Assembly: GCA_037903355.1 (NCBI GenBank)
Contig: JBAJFE010000027.1
Location: forward strand, 558,001 to 622,000
Direction: 5' to 3'
Source: Trichuris trichiura
Lineage: Eukaryota > Nematoda > Enoplea > Trichinellida > Trichuridae
DNA length: 64,000 nucleotides
The notes under the pieces are model-generated. The model saw only the letters and a list, made by a program, of their open reading frames with translations, did no database searches and was not told the DNA's origin. How positions within the stretch are numbered: position 1 is the first letter of the stretch; each line of letters begins with the position of its first letter. The position numbers and the translations under genes were made by a program. Positions 34,016 through 46,627 of this stretch are shown here, piece after piece.

Positions 34016-37000
34016 CAGTAGAACCTCCGATGTTGACTATCTTCCTATGTCGACCACCTCCTAAGTTGACCAAATCTAGGCAAGTTGGTTGTCAGTACGT
34101 TAATAAGCGCAAGGTCAACCTCGATACGTCGACCATCAACGTATGTGGGAAGTTGACCGCTTTAGCCGTGACCTGGAATATGAACGCACTGCGAACTTGC
34201 ACTCTGTAAATTGGCCACTTCGGATTGCTCTGTGTGAGTCACTAGCAGCTGCCAACCATCATTGCCTCAATGTGCTGTTACTCAACGTAGGGAGGCTTTT
34301 CATTACCCTACATTGGAGATTCCTGATTACAGAACTGATTCCGTCGCTTTGACGATGCATCTTTTATGCTTGCCGGCAAAGCTTGCTCGTTTCCTCATGT
34401 GCATAAATTCCGACCTACGCGTTGGCAGCATTCGCCCATTGAGGGAAATATGACAAGTCGAGCCTACTTGAACTCGTTCGCGTCGAGCTCAGTTCCATTC
34501 ATTCGCTTTGTTATAGGTGTGCGGCAGGGTGCTTAACGTGTTTTCGCGAGTGAAAATAGCCCGACTTGAACACGGGGTGTTTCTTAACGGGGCAAAGGAT
34601 TTTCATCTCTACTTCATACGGTGTGTATTCTTGAAAGTTGATGTGGCCTGAATTTATACCGAAGCAAATGCCCTGCCAACGGATGGATGGGCAATTATTA
34701 AGGAAAAATACAGAAGAAGTACTTAAACAGTTCGGAGCTTTCGAGACTAACCTTGTCCCGTCGTCCGCGATGGTTCTAATGGTACTTTTACTCCGATGTT
34801 AAGGTATTCATAGGAACTGAGGGGGCGCCATTCGGTATGGAACAACATCCCATTTTACTGATAGCAGATGTCCATATCGAGCTGACCTTCACCCCCTTGT
34901 CACGGTTAATGGACATGTTATTGCGAATGAACAAAGACTCCTTTATTTGCCTAAGGCGAAAATGGCTCTGGCGGCAAATGATGGATGGGTGCACGTCAGC
35001 TGAGCATTGAGAGGAATGCTCAGCAACGGCGGAGGTGTTCTTCGCTTTTTACATGGCTTGTAAAGGAGGCACGGTTCTACGACGTCCGCGACGTATCCTG
35101 TGTATTCCATTCAGTTTCTCTTCCGCTGATCGGTAACTGTTGAGCGCATTCATGTGTTCTTTAAGTCTGTCAAATAATGTATTGCCCCTTTCTCCTATGT
35201 AAGAGGCGTTGCAATCACAATTAATCACATAAACAACTCCAGGTTTCTGTTGGAATGGGTCCTTGATCTTATCGTTGCGCACTAAGGAACGGATGCTGGG
35301 GGAAGACTTGAAGAAAACGCGGAAGCCGTACTGGCCACCCAGACGTTGCAAGTGTTCCCCCAGGCCGACGTAGTAGGGAATGGCGAGGACTGGAAGACGA
35401 TCTCTCTCAGTAGTTGAGGAGGACTCGGTAGGGTTTAGCCTTCGCGTTATGGTGGAGCAGAAAAAGGTTTTGGGGTAGCCGTTTTTCTCCAACGTCATTG
35501 GAATGTGGTGTAAACAGAATTCAGGAATTCTGGATCGCAGATTGCGATGGCGCGGTCCACCAACCCTGTTACTATGCCCCTCTTCACTGACATGGGGTGG
35601 TGTGAGGAGAAATGCACGTATCTGTCCGAATGCATTGTTTTCCTATATACTGTTGTCTTACAAGACGTGGCATTTCGGGGAACTAGCACATCCAGTAAGG
35701 GAAGTTTCCTGCCTATTTCCCTTTCAATTGTACAGGAAACTTTTCTCGGGAAGATCGAGTTCAAGTGTTTCAAAAGAGCTTCCTCCTGTCCTTTTTTAAC
35801 AATGGCAAAAATATCATCTACATAGCGCTTGAACAGGCGGGGAGTGCAATGGTTGTCCGAACCTTCGAGGGCAATTTCTTCTAGGTGCTCCATGAGCAGC
35901 TCTGCGAGGGCCGGAGAAAGCGGACTGCCCAATGGTGCTCCCTCGTTCTGTCGGAAGAAGCTGCCTTGAAACCTGAAGTAGTTCCCTTCACGCATACAGA
36001 ACAAAACTAACCTTGCTATTTGACAAGGAAACAGCTTAGTTCTCTCACTTAACCTGTCGTCATTGTTCAATACGGTTTCTAGTCTATTGAGTTTATGTGA
36101 AATAGGAATGGAGGTAAAGAGATCCTTCACATCCTAACTTACCGGAAAGTCTGAATCAGAAACTTGGAAAGAGCGCAGGGAAACGCTGCTGCCGCGAACG
36201 ATTTGGTTTCTTTCCTTCCCTGCAAAGTACCAGAAGCATTCGAAACTGAACCCACTGCGGACGACCATAGAGCACATTTTTGCGAGAATGGTCCACCTCC
36301 GCTTCCCCGTATATCGAGCTTTCAACAGCTGGACAGCGAACGATGTGTCGGCATTCATCGAGCGCTGATGGTTGAATAAACCTTCCATGTGAGTGAAAAC
36401 ACGAAGGCATAGACCCGCTTCCTCCGTCGACGGAGCAATTGTGCTCGTAAGTTGACCACACTGGTGTACCTCTCTATCGACAGCGCACCAGTGTCCCCAG
36501 TCGGAAGCGCTAACTTCTTCTGGGTTCGCCGCAACTGGGAATTGCATATTCCAGAATCACTCTTGTAGGCAGCGAGCAGTTTGTAGCATTCCTATGCGCC
36601 CTTCTGCCAGCAGTTTTCCAAAACATTGTTAGATTGCATCCTCCTTCTTCTTCTCTCCGACGGCCTCCAGCTGTAGAGCTGAGGAACCGTAATAGTATCT
36701 CCTCATTCGTCTGCGTTTGGCCAGTCGCAGCTTTTCGTTCCGTGGGTAGAAGAGACGCAGGTGTCGCACACGACACCACGTCACCCGACACTAGCCTAAA
36801 TTCTCAGTAATTTCGTCTGCCCTCCTATGCGCTAATAACGTCCGGAGTCGGCTCAACGTTCAATAACGTGGTGTCGGGAGTGCGCGGCGGACAATTGCTG
36901 AATACTTGCACCGTGCTAAAGGAAAGACGCAAGGGGAAGTGGCCTCATCCCATGAGCACCAAACAGTTTTCCTCAAGGATAACCAATGTTGTGCACTCGT

Positions 37001-37168
37001 CGAGATCGTGGCGGCATCCACGTTTTGGTCCAGCCAACGACACCATTCCGTCCTTAGCTTCTAGGGTGGTCCGAATAGCATGGAAGGAACGATATTGCTA
37101 CGGAGAAGGATACGACGATGCACGTGTAATCGTCCATTTGGGAGTTGTGGTGCGCCCTGGATCAATTA
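34016..37168. repeat. Composite higher-order repeat unit 4
   Basis: Parts: non-coding block 34016-34787; Penelope fragment about 34788-36183; satellite remnant 36184-37168. Its satellite part and the 5' half of its RT share private changes with unit 8, 12.6 kb away. Confidence 0.93.
34788..36130 (-). pseudogene. Penelope reverse transcriptase/GIY-YIG fragment, unit 4
   Basis: RT motifs are intact (GSPLSP, RYVDDIF), but a one-base deletion near 35514 shifts the frame after residue PEFLNS, and a TAA at 35049-35051 replaces the glutamate codon of the EKAKNT segment, removing the C-terminal tail. The GIY-YIG part reads ASYIGERGN, with Thr to Arg compared with units 1-3; unit 6 has the same change. 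An upstream TAG lies at 36134-36136. Confidence 0.9.
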
Positions 37169-40100
37169 CAGTAGAACCTCCGATGTTGACTATCTTCCTA
37201 TGTCGACCACCTCCTAAGTTGACCAAATCTAGGCAAGTTGGTTGTCAGTACGTTAATAAGCGCAAGGTCAACCTCGATGCGTCGACCATCAACGTATGTG
37301 GGAAGTTGACCGCTTTAGCCGTGACCTGGAATATGAACGCACTGCGAACTTGCACTCTGTAAATTGGCCACTTCGGATTGCTCTGTGTGAGTCACTAGCA
37401 GCTGCTAACCATCATTGCCTCAATGTGCTGTTACTCAACGTAGGGAGGTTTTCATTACCCTACATTGGAGATTCCTGATTACAGAACTGATTCCGTCGCT
37501 TTGACGATGCATCTTTTATGCTTGCCGGCAAAGCTTGCTCGTTTCCTCATGTGCATAAATTCCGACCTACGCGTTGGCAGCATTCGCCCATTGAGGGAAA
37601 TATGACAAGTCGAGCCTACTTGAACTCGTTCGCGTCGAGCTCAGTTCCATTCATTCGCTTTGTTATAGGTGTGCGGCAGGGTGCTTAACGTGTTTTCGCG
37701 AGTGAAAATAGCCCGACTTGAACACGGGGTGTTTCTTAACGGGGCAAAGGATTTTCGTCTCTACTTCATACGGTGTGTATTCTTGAAAGTTGATGTGGCC
37801 TGAATTTATACCGAAGCAAATGCCCTGCCAACGGATGGATGGGCAATTATTAAGGAAAAATACAGAAGAAGTACTTAAACAGTTCGGAGCTTTCGAGACT
37901 AACCTTGTCCCGTCGTCCGCGATGGTGCTAATGGTACTTTTACTCCGATGTTAAGGTATTCATAGGAACTGAGGGGGCGCCATTCGGTATGGAACAACAT
38001 CCCATTTTACTGATAGCAGATGTCCATATCGAGCTGACCTTCACCCCCTTGTCACGGTTAATGGACATGTGATTGCGAATGAACAAAGACTCCTTTACTT
38101 GCCTAAGGCGAAAATGGCTCTGGCGGCAAATGATGGATGGGTGCAGGTCACGTGGGCATTGAGAGGAATGCTCAGCAACGGCGGAGGTGTTCTTCGCTTT
38201 TTCCATAGGTTGTAAAGCAGGCACGGTTCCAGGGCGTCCCCGACGTATCCTGTGTATTCCATTCAGCTTCTCTTCCGCTGATCGGTAACTGTTGAGCGCA
38301 CTCATGTGTTCTTTAAATCTGTCAAATAATGTATTGCCCGTTTCTCCTATGTAAGAGGCGTTGCAATCACAATTAATCACATAAACAACTCCAGGTTTCT
38401 GTTGGAATGGCACCTTGATCTTATCGTTGCGCACTAAGGAACGGAGGCTGGGAGAAGACTTGAAGAAAACGCGGAAGCCGTACTGGCGTCCCAGACGTTG
38501 CAAGTGTTCCCCCAGGCCGACCTAGTAGGGAATGGTGAGGACTGGAAGACGATCTCTCTCAGTAGTTGAGGAGGACTCGGTAGGGTTTAGCCTTCGCGTT
38601 ATGGTGGAGCAGAAAATGGTTTTGGGGTAGCCATTTTTCTCCAACGTCATTGGAATGTGGAGTAAATCAGGATTCAGGAATTCTGGATCGCAGATTGCGA
38701 TGGCGCGGTCCACCAACCCTGTCACTATGCCCCTCTTCACTGACATGGAGTGGTCTGAGGAGAAATGCACGTATCTGTCCGAATGCGTTGTTTTCCTATA
38801 TACTGTTCTCTTTAAAGACGTGGCATTTCGGGGAACTAACACATCCAGTAAGGGAAGTTTCCTGCCTATTTCCCTTTCAATTGTACAGGAAACTTTTCTC
38901 AGGAAGACCGAGTTCAAGTGTTTCAAAAGAGCTTCCTCCTGTCCTTTTTTTAACAATGGCAAAAATATCATCTACATAGCGCTTGAACAGGCGGGGAGTG
39001 CAATGGTTGTCCGAACCTTCGAAGGCAATTTCTTCTAGGTGCTCCATGAGCAGCTCTGCGAGGGCCGGAGAAAGCGGACTGCCCAATGCTGCTCCCTCGT
39101 TCTGTCGGAAGAAGCTGCCTTGAAACCTGAAGTAGTTCCCTTCACGCATACAGAACAAAACTAACTTTGCTATTTGACAAGGAAACAGCTTAGTTCTCTC
39201 ACTTAACCTGTCGTCATTGTTCAATAGGGTTTCTAGTCTATTGAGTTTATGTGAAATAGGAATGGAGGTAAAGAGATCCTTCACATCCTAACTTACCGGA
39301 AAGTCTGAATCAGAAACTTGGAAAGAGCGCAGGGAAACGCTGCTGCCGCGAACGATTTCGTTTCTTTCCTTCCCTGCAAAGTACCAGAAGCATTGGAAAC
39401 TGAACCCACTGCGGACGACCATAGAGCATATTTTTGCGAGAATGGTCCACTTCCGCTTCCCCGTATATCGAGCTTTCAACAGCTGGACAGCGAACGAAGT
39501 GTCGGCATTCGTCGAGCGCTGATGGTTGAATAAACCCTCCATATGAGTGAAAACACGAAGGCATAGACCCGCTTCCTCCGTCGAGGAGCAATTGTGCTCG
39601 TAAGTTGACCACACTGGTGTACCTCTCTATCGACAGCGCACCAGTGTCCCCAGTCGGAAGCGCTAACTTCTTCTGGGTTCGCCGCAACTGGGAATTGCAT
39701 ATTCCTGAATCACCCTTGTAGGAGCAGAGCAGTTTGTAGCATTCCTATGCGCCCTTCTGCCAGCAGTTTTCCAAAACATTGTTAGATTGCATCCTCCTTC
39801 TTCCTGGCTCCGACGGCCTCCAGCTGTAGAGCTGAGGAACCGTAATAGTATCTCCTCATTCGTCCGCGTTTGGCCAGTCGCAGCTTTTCGTTCCGTGGGT
39901 AGAAGAGACGCAGGTGTCGCACACGACACCACGTCACCCGACACTAGCCTAAATTCTGAGTAATTTCGTCTACCCTCCTATGCGCTAATAACGTCCGGAA
40001 TCGGCTCAACGTTCAATAACGTGGTGTCGGGAGTACGCGGCGGACAATTGCTGAATACTTGCACCGTGCTAAAGGAAAGACGCAAGGGGAAGTGGTCTCA

Positions 40101-40321
40101 TCCCATGAGCACCAAACAGTTTTCCTCAAGGATAACCAATGTTGTGCACTCGTCGAGATCGTGGCGGCATCCACGTTTTGCTCCAGCCAAGGACACCATT
40201 CCTTTCTTAGCCTCTAGGGTGGTCCGAATAGCATGGAAGGAACCATAGTGCTACTGAGAAGGATACGACGATGCACGTGTAATCGTCCATTTGGGAGTTG
40301 TGGTGCGCCCTGGATCAGTTA
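37169..40321. repeat. Composite higher-order repeat unit 5
   Basis: Parts: non-coding block 37169-37939; Penelope fragment about 37940-39337; satellite remnant 39338-40321. The non-coding block has a one-base deletion near 37448 (GGGAGGTTTTC) that recurs in unit 11. Confidence 0.93.
37940..39284 (-). pseudogene. Penelope reverse transcriptase/GIY-YIG fragment, unit 5
   Basis: Two lesions. An extra T in a run near 38945 shifts the frame just after RYVDDIFAIVKK, and a TAG at 38522-38524 replaces the IPYY tyrosine. Motif B reads NEGAALGSPLSP (Pro to Ala). The downstream part (38503 to 37940) is open and holds GIY-YIG and the full tail. Unit 9 carries the same insertion, the same TAG and the same Pro-to-Ala change. 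Confidence 0.9.
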
Positions 40322-43300
40322 CAGTAGAACCTCTGATGTTGACTATCTTCCTATGTCGACCACCGCCTAAGTTGACCAAATTTTGGCAAGTTGGTTGTCA
40401 GTACGTTAATAAGCGCAAGGTCAACCTCGATACGTCGACCATCAACGTATGTGGGAAGTTGACCGCTTTACCCGTGACCTGGTATATGAACGCACTGCGA
40501 ACTTGCACTCTGTAAATTGCCCACTTCGGATTGCTCTGTGTCAGTCACTAGCAGCTGCTAACCATCATTGCCTCAATGTGCTGTTACTCAACGTAGGGAG
40601 GTTTTTCATTACCCTACATTGGAGATTCCTGATTACAGAACTGATTCCGTCGCTTTGACGATGCATCTTTTATGCTTGCCGGCAAAGCTTGCTCGTTTCC
40701 TCATGTGCATAAATTCTGACCTACGCGTTGGCAGCATTCGCCCATTGAGGGAAATATGACAAGTCGAGCCTACTTGAACTCGTTCGCGTCGAGCTCAGTT
40801 CCATTCATTCGCTTTGTTATAGGTGTGCGGCAGGGTGCTTAACGTGTTTTCGCGAGTGAAAATAGCCCGACTTGAACACGGGGTGTTTCTTAACGGGGCA
40901 AAGGATTTTCATCTCTACTTCATACGGTGTGTATTCTTGAAAGTTGATGTGGCCTGAATTTATACCGAAGCAAATGCCCTGCCAACGGATGGATGGGCAA
41001 TTATTAAGGAAAAATACAGAAGAAGTACTTAAACAGTTCGGAGCTTTCGAGACTAACCTTGTCCCGTCGTCCGCGATGGTTCTAATGGTACTTTTACTCC
41101 GATGTTAAGGTATTCATAGGAACTGAGGGGGCGCCATTCGGTATGGAACAACATCCCATTTTACTGATAGCAGATGTCCATATCGAGCTGACCTTCACCC
41201 CCTTGTCACGGTTAATGGACATGTTATTGCGAATGAACAAAGACTCCTTTATTTGCCTAAGGCGAAAATGGCTCTCCGGCAAATGATGGATGGGTGCACG
41301 TCAGCTGAGCATTGAGAGGAATGCTCAGCAACGGCGGAGGTGTTCTTCGCTTTTTACATGGCTTGTAAAGGAGGCACGGTTCTACGACGTCCGCGACGTA
41401 TCCTGTGTATTCCATCAGTTTCTCTTCCGCTGATCGGTAACTGTTGAGCGCATTCATGTGTTCTTTAAGTCTGTCAAATAATGTATTGCCCCTTTCTCCT
41501 ATGTAAGAGGCGTTGCAATCACAATTAATCACATAAACAACTCCAGGTTTCTGTTGGAATGGGTCCTTGATCTTATCGTTGCGCACTAAGGAACGGATGC
41601 TGGGGGAAGACTTGAAGAAAACGCGGAAGCCGTACTGGCCACCCAGACGTTGCAAGTGTTCCCCCAGGCCGACGTAGTAGGGAATGGCGAGGACTGGAAG
41701 ACGATCTCTCTCAGTAGTTGAGGAGGACTCGGTAGGGTTTAGCCTTCGCGTTATGGTGGAGCAGAAAAAGGTTTTGGGGTAGCCGTTTTTCTCCAACGTC
41801 ATTGGAATGTGGTGTAAACCAGAATTCAGGAATTCTGGATCGCAGATTGCGATGGCGCGGTCCACCAACCCTGTTACTATGCCCCTCTTCACTGACATGG
41901 GGTGGTGTGAGGAGAAATGCACGTATCTGTCCGAATCCATTGTTTTCCTATATACTGTTGTCTTACAAGACGTGGCATTTCGGGGAACTGGCACATCCAG
42001 TAAGGGAAGTTTCCTGCCTATTTCCCTTTCAATTGTACAGGAAACTTTTCTGGGGAAAATCGAGTTCAAGTGTTTCAAAAGAGCTTCCTCCTGTCCTTTT
42101 TTAACAGTGGCAAAAATATCATCTACATAGCGCTTGAACAGGCGGGGAGTGCAATGGTTGTCCGAACCTTCGAGGGCAATTTCTTCTAGGTGCTCCATGA
42201 GCAGCTCTGCGAGGGCCGGAGAAAGCGGACTGCCCAATGGTGCTCCTTCGTTCTGTCGGAAGAAGCTGCCTTGAAACCTGAAGTAGTTCCCTTCACGCAT
42301 ACAGAACAAAACTAACCTTGCTATTTGACAAGGAAACAGCTTAGTTCTCTCACTTAACCCGTCGTCATTGTTCAATAGGGTTTCTAGTCTATTGAGTTTA
42401 TGTGAAATAGGAATGGAGGTAAAGAGATCCTTCACATCCTAACTTACCGGAAAGTCTGAATCAGAAACTTGGAAAGAGCGCAGGGAAACGCTGCTGCCGC
42501 GAACGATTTCGTTTCTTTCCTTCCCTGCAAAGTACCAGAAGCATTGGAAACTGAACCCACTGCGGACGACCATAGAGCATACCTTTGCGAGAATGGTCCA
42601 CTACCGCTTCCCCGTGTATCGAGCTTTCAACAGCTGGACAGCGAACGATGTGTCGGCATTCATCGAGCGCTGATGGTTGAATAAACCCTCCATATGAGTG
42701 AAAACACGAAGGCATAGACCCGCTTCCTCCGTCGACGGAGCAATTGTGCTCGTACGTTTGCCACACTGGAGTACCTCTCTATCGACAGCGCATCAGTGTC
42801 CCCAGTCGGAAGCGCTAACTTCTTCTGGGTTCGCCGCAACTGGGAATTGCATATTCCTGAATCCCTCTTGTAGGCAGCGAGCAGTTTGTAGCATTCCTAT
42901 GCGCCCTTCTGCCAGCAGTTTTCCAAAACATTGTTAGATTGCATCCTCCTTCTTCCTGGCTCCGACGGCCTCCAGCTGTAGACCTGAGGAACCGTAATAG
43001 TATCTCCTCATTCGTCTGCGTTTGGCCAGTCGCAGCTTTTCGTTCCGTGGGTAGAAGAGACGCAGGTGTCGCACACGACACCACGTCACCCGACACTAGC
43101 CTAAATTCTCAGTAATTTCGTCTACCCTCCTATGCGCTAATAACGTCCGGAATCGGCTCAACGCTCAATAACGTGGTGTCGGGAGTACGCGGCGGACAAT
43201 TGCTGAATACTTGCACCGTGCTAAAGGAAAGACGCAAGGGGAAGTGGCCTCATCCCATGAGCACCAAACAGTTTTCCTCAAGGATAACCAATGTTGTGCA

Positions 43301-43473
43301 CTCGTCGAGATCGTGGCGGCATCCACGTTTTGGTCCAGCCAAGGACACCATTCCGTCCTTAGCTTCTAGGGTGGTCCGAATAGCATGGAAGGAACGATAT
43401 TGCTACGGACAAGGATACGACGATGCACGTGTAATCGTCCATTTGGGAGTTGTGGTGCGCCCTGGATCAATTA
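40322..43473. repeat. Composite higher-order repeat unit 6
   Basis: Parts: non-coding block 40322-41093; Penelope fragment about 41094-42488; satellite remnant 42489-43473. The end of its satellite part (private reading GGACAAGGATACGACG) is shared with the equivalent part of unit 8. Confidence 0.93.
41094..42435 (-). pseudogene. Penelope reverse transcriptase/GIY-YIG fragment, unit 6
   Basis: RT motifs and GIY-YIG core are open for over 300 codons (RYVDDIF, ASYIGERGN). A one-base deletion near 41415 then shifts the frame, so translation runs past the TAA seen in the related units (here out of frame at 41354-41356) and ends at 41257, 392 codons in all. Private changes include DVPVPRN and HSDRY read as DSDRY. 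Confidence 0.9.
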
Positions 43474-46400
43474 CAGTAGAACCTCCGATGTTGACTATCT
43501 TCCTATGTCGACCACCTCCTAAGTTGACCAAATCTAGGCAAGTTGGTTGTCAGTACGTTAATAAGCGCAAGGTCAACCTCGATACGTCGACCATCAACGT
43601 ATGTGGGAAGTTGACCACTTTAGCCGTGACCTGGAATATGAACGCACTGCGAACTTGCACTCTGTAAATTGGCCACTTCGGATTGCTCTGTGTGAGTCAC
43701 TAGCAGCTGCTAACCATCATTGCCTCAATGTGCTGTTACTCAACGTAGGGAGGCTTTTCATTACCCTACATTGGAGATTCCTGATTACAGAACTGATTCC
43801 GTCGCTTTGACGATGCATCTTTCATGCTTGCCGGCAAAGCTTGCTCGTTTCCTCATGTGCATAAATTCCGACCTACGCGTTGGCAGCATTCGCCCATTGA
43901 GGGAAATATGACAAGTCGAGCCTACTTAAACTCGTTCGCGTCGAGCTCAGTTCCATTCATTCGCTTTGTTATAGGTGTGCGGCAGGGTGCTTAACGTGTT
44001 TTCGCGAGTGAAAATAGCCCGACTTGAACACGGGGTGTTTCTTAACGGGGCAAAGGATTTTCCTCTCTACTTCATACGGTGTGTATTCTTGAAAGTTGAT
44101 GTGGCCTGAATTTATACCGAAGCAAATGCCCTGCCAACGGATGGATGGGCAATTATTAAGGAAAAATACAGAATAAGTACTTAAACAGTTCGGAGCTTTC
44201 GAGACTAACCTTGTCCCGTCGTCCGCGATGGTGCTAATGGTACTTTTACTCCGATGTTAAGGTATTCATAGGAACTGAGCGGGCGCCATTCGGTATGGAA
44301 CAACATCCCATTTTACTGATAGCAGATGTCCATATCGAGCTGACCTTCACCCCCTTGTCACGGTTAATGGACATGTGATTGCGAATGAACAAAGACTCCT
44401 TTACTTGCCTGAGGCGAAAATGGCTCTGGCGGCAAATGATGGATGGGTGCAGGTCACGTGGGCATTGAGAGGAATGCTCAGCAACGGCGGAGGTGTTCTT
44501 CGCTTTTTCCATAGGTTGTAAAGCAGGCACGGTTCCAGGGCGTCCCCGACGTATCCTGTGTATTCCATTCAGCTTCTCTTCCGCTGATCGGTAACTGTTG
44601 AGCGCACTCATGTGTTCTTTAAATCTGTCAAATAATGTATTGCCCGTTTCTCCTATGTAAGAGGCGTTGCAATCACAATTAATCACATAAACAACTCCAG
44701 GTTTCTGTTGGAATGGCACCTTGATCTTATCGTTGCGCACTAAGGAACGGAGGCTGGGAGAAGACTTGAAGAAAACGAGGAAGCCGTACTGGCGTCCCAG
44801 ACGTTGCAAGTGTTCCCCCAGGCCGACCTAGTAGGGAATGGGGAGGACTGGAAGACGATCTCTCTCAGTAGTTGAGGAGGACTCGGTAGGGTTTAGCCTT
44901 CGCGCTATGGTGGAGCAGAAAATGCTTTTGGGGTAGCCATTTTTCTCCAACGTCATTGGAATGTGGAGTAAATCAGGATTCAGGAATTCTGGATCGCAGA
45001 TTGCGATGGCGCGGTCCACCAACCCTGTCACTATGCCCCTCTTCACTGACATGGAGTGGTGTGAGGAGAAATGCACGTATCTGTCCGAATGCGTTGTTTT
45101 CCTATATACTGTTCTCTTTAAAGACGTGGCATTTCGGGGAACTAACACATCCAGTAAAGGAAGTTTCCTGCCTATTTCCCTTTCAATTGTACAGGAAACT
45201 TTTCTCGGGAAGATCGAGTTCAAGTGTTTCAAAAGAGCTTCCTCCTGTCCTTTTTTAACAATGGCAAAAATATCATCTACATAGCGCTTGAACAGGCGCG
45301 GAGTGCAATGGTTGTCCGAACCTTCGAAGGCAATTTCTTCTAGGTGCTCCATGAGCAGCTCTGCGAGGGCCGGAGAAAGCGGACTGCCCAATGGTGCTCC
45401 CTCGTTCTGTCGGAAGAAGCTGCCTTGAAACCTGAAGTAGTTCCCTTCACGCATAGAGAACAAAACTAACTTTGCTATTTGACAAGGAAACAGCTTAGTT
45501 CTCTCACTTAACCTGTCGTCATTGTTCAATAGGGTTTCTAGTCTATTGAGTTTATGTGAAATAGGAATGGAGGTAAAGAGATCCTTCACATCCTAATTTA
45601 CCGGAAAGTCTGAATCAGAAACTTGGAAAGAGCGCAGGGAAACGCTGCTGCCGCGAACGATTTCGTTTCTTTCCTTCCCTGCAAAGTACCAGAAGCATTG
45701 GAAACTGAACCCACTGCGGACGACCATAGAGCATATTTTTGCGAGAATGGTCCACTTCCGCTTCCCCGTACATCGAGCTTTCAACAGCTGGACAGCGAAC
45801 GATGTGTCGGCTTTCATCGAGCGCTGATGGTTGAATAAACCCTCCATATGAGTGAAAACACGAAGGCATAGACCCGCTTCCTCCGTCGACGGAGCAATTG
45901 TGCTCGTAAGTTGACCACACTGGTGTACCTCTCTATCGACAGCGCACCAGTGTCCCCAGTCGGAAGCGCTAACTTCTTCTGGGTTCGCCGCAACTGGGAA
46001 TTGCATATTCCTGAATCACTCTTGTAGGCAGCGAGCAGCTTGTAGCATTCCTATGCGCCCTTCTGCCAGCAGTTTTCCAAAACATTGTTAGATTGCATCC
46101 TAATTCTTCCTGGCTCCGACGGCCTCCAGCTGTAGAGCTGAGGAACCGTAATAGTATCTCCTCATTCGTGTGCGTTTGGCCAGTCGCAGCTTTTCGTTCC
46201 GTGGGTAGAAGAGACGCAGGTGTCGCACACGACACCACGTCACCCGACGCTAGCCTAAATTCTCAGTAATTTCGTCTACCCTCCTATGCGCTAATAACGT
46301 CCGGAATCGGCTCAACGTTCAATAACGTGGTGTCGGGAGTACGCGGCGGACAATTGCTGAATACTTGCACCGTGCTAAAGGAAAGACGCAAGGGGAAGTG

Positions 46401-46627
46401 GCCTCATCCCATGAGCACCAAACAGTTTTCCTCAAGGATAACCAATGTTGTGCACTCGTCGAGATCGTGGCGGCATCCACGTCTTGGTCCAGCCAAGGAC
46501 ACCATTCCGTCCTTAGCCTCTAGGGTGGTCCGAATAGCATGGAAGGAACGATATTGCTACAGAGAAGGATACGACGATGCACGTGTAATCGGCCATTTGG
46601 GAGTTGTGGTGCGCCCTGGATCAATTA
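43474..46627. repeat. Composite higher-order repeat unit 7
   Basis: Parts: non-coding block 43474-44245; Penelope fragment about 44246-45642; satellite remnant 45643-46627. Confidence 0.93.
44246..45589 (-). pseudogene. Penelope reverse transcriptase/GIY-YIG fragment, unit 7
   Basis: Open from motif A through RYVDDIF to the shared TAG at 44828-44830 (253 codons), then open again in the same frame with GIY-YIG and tail. The stop upstream of motif A is preceded by an Asn codon rather than Ser (TAATTTACC on the plus strand at about 45594). Confidence 0.9.
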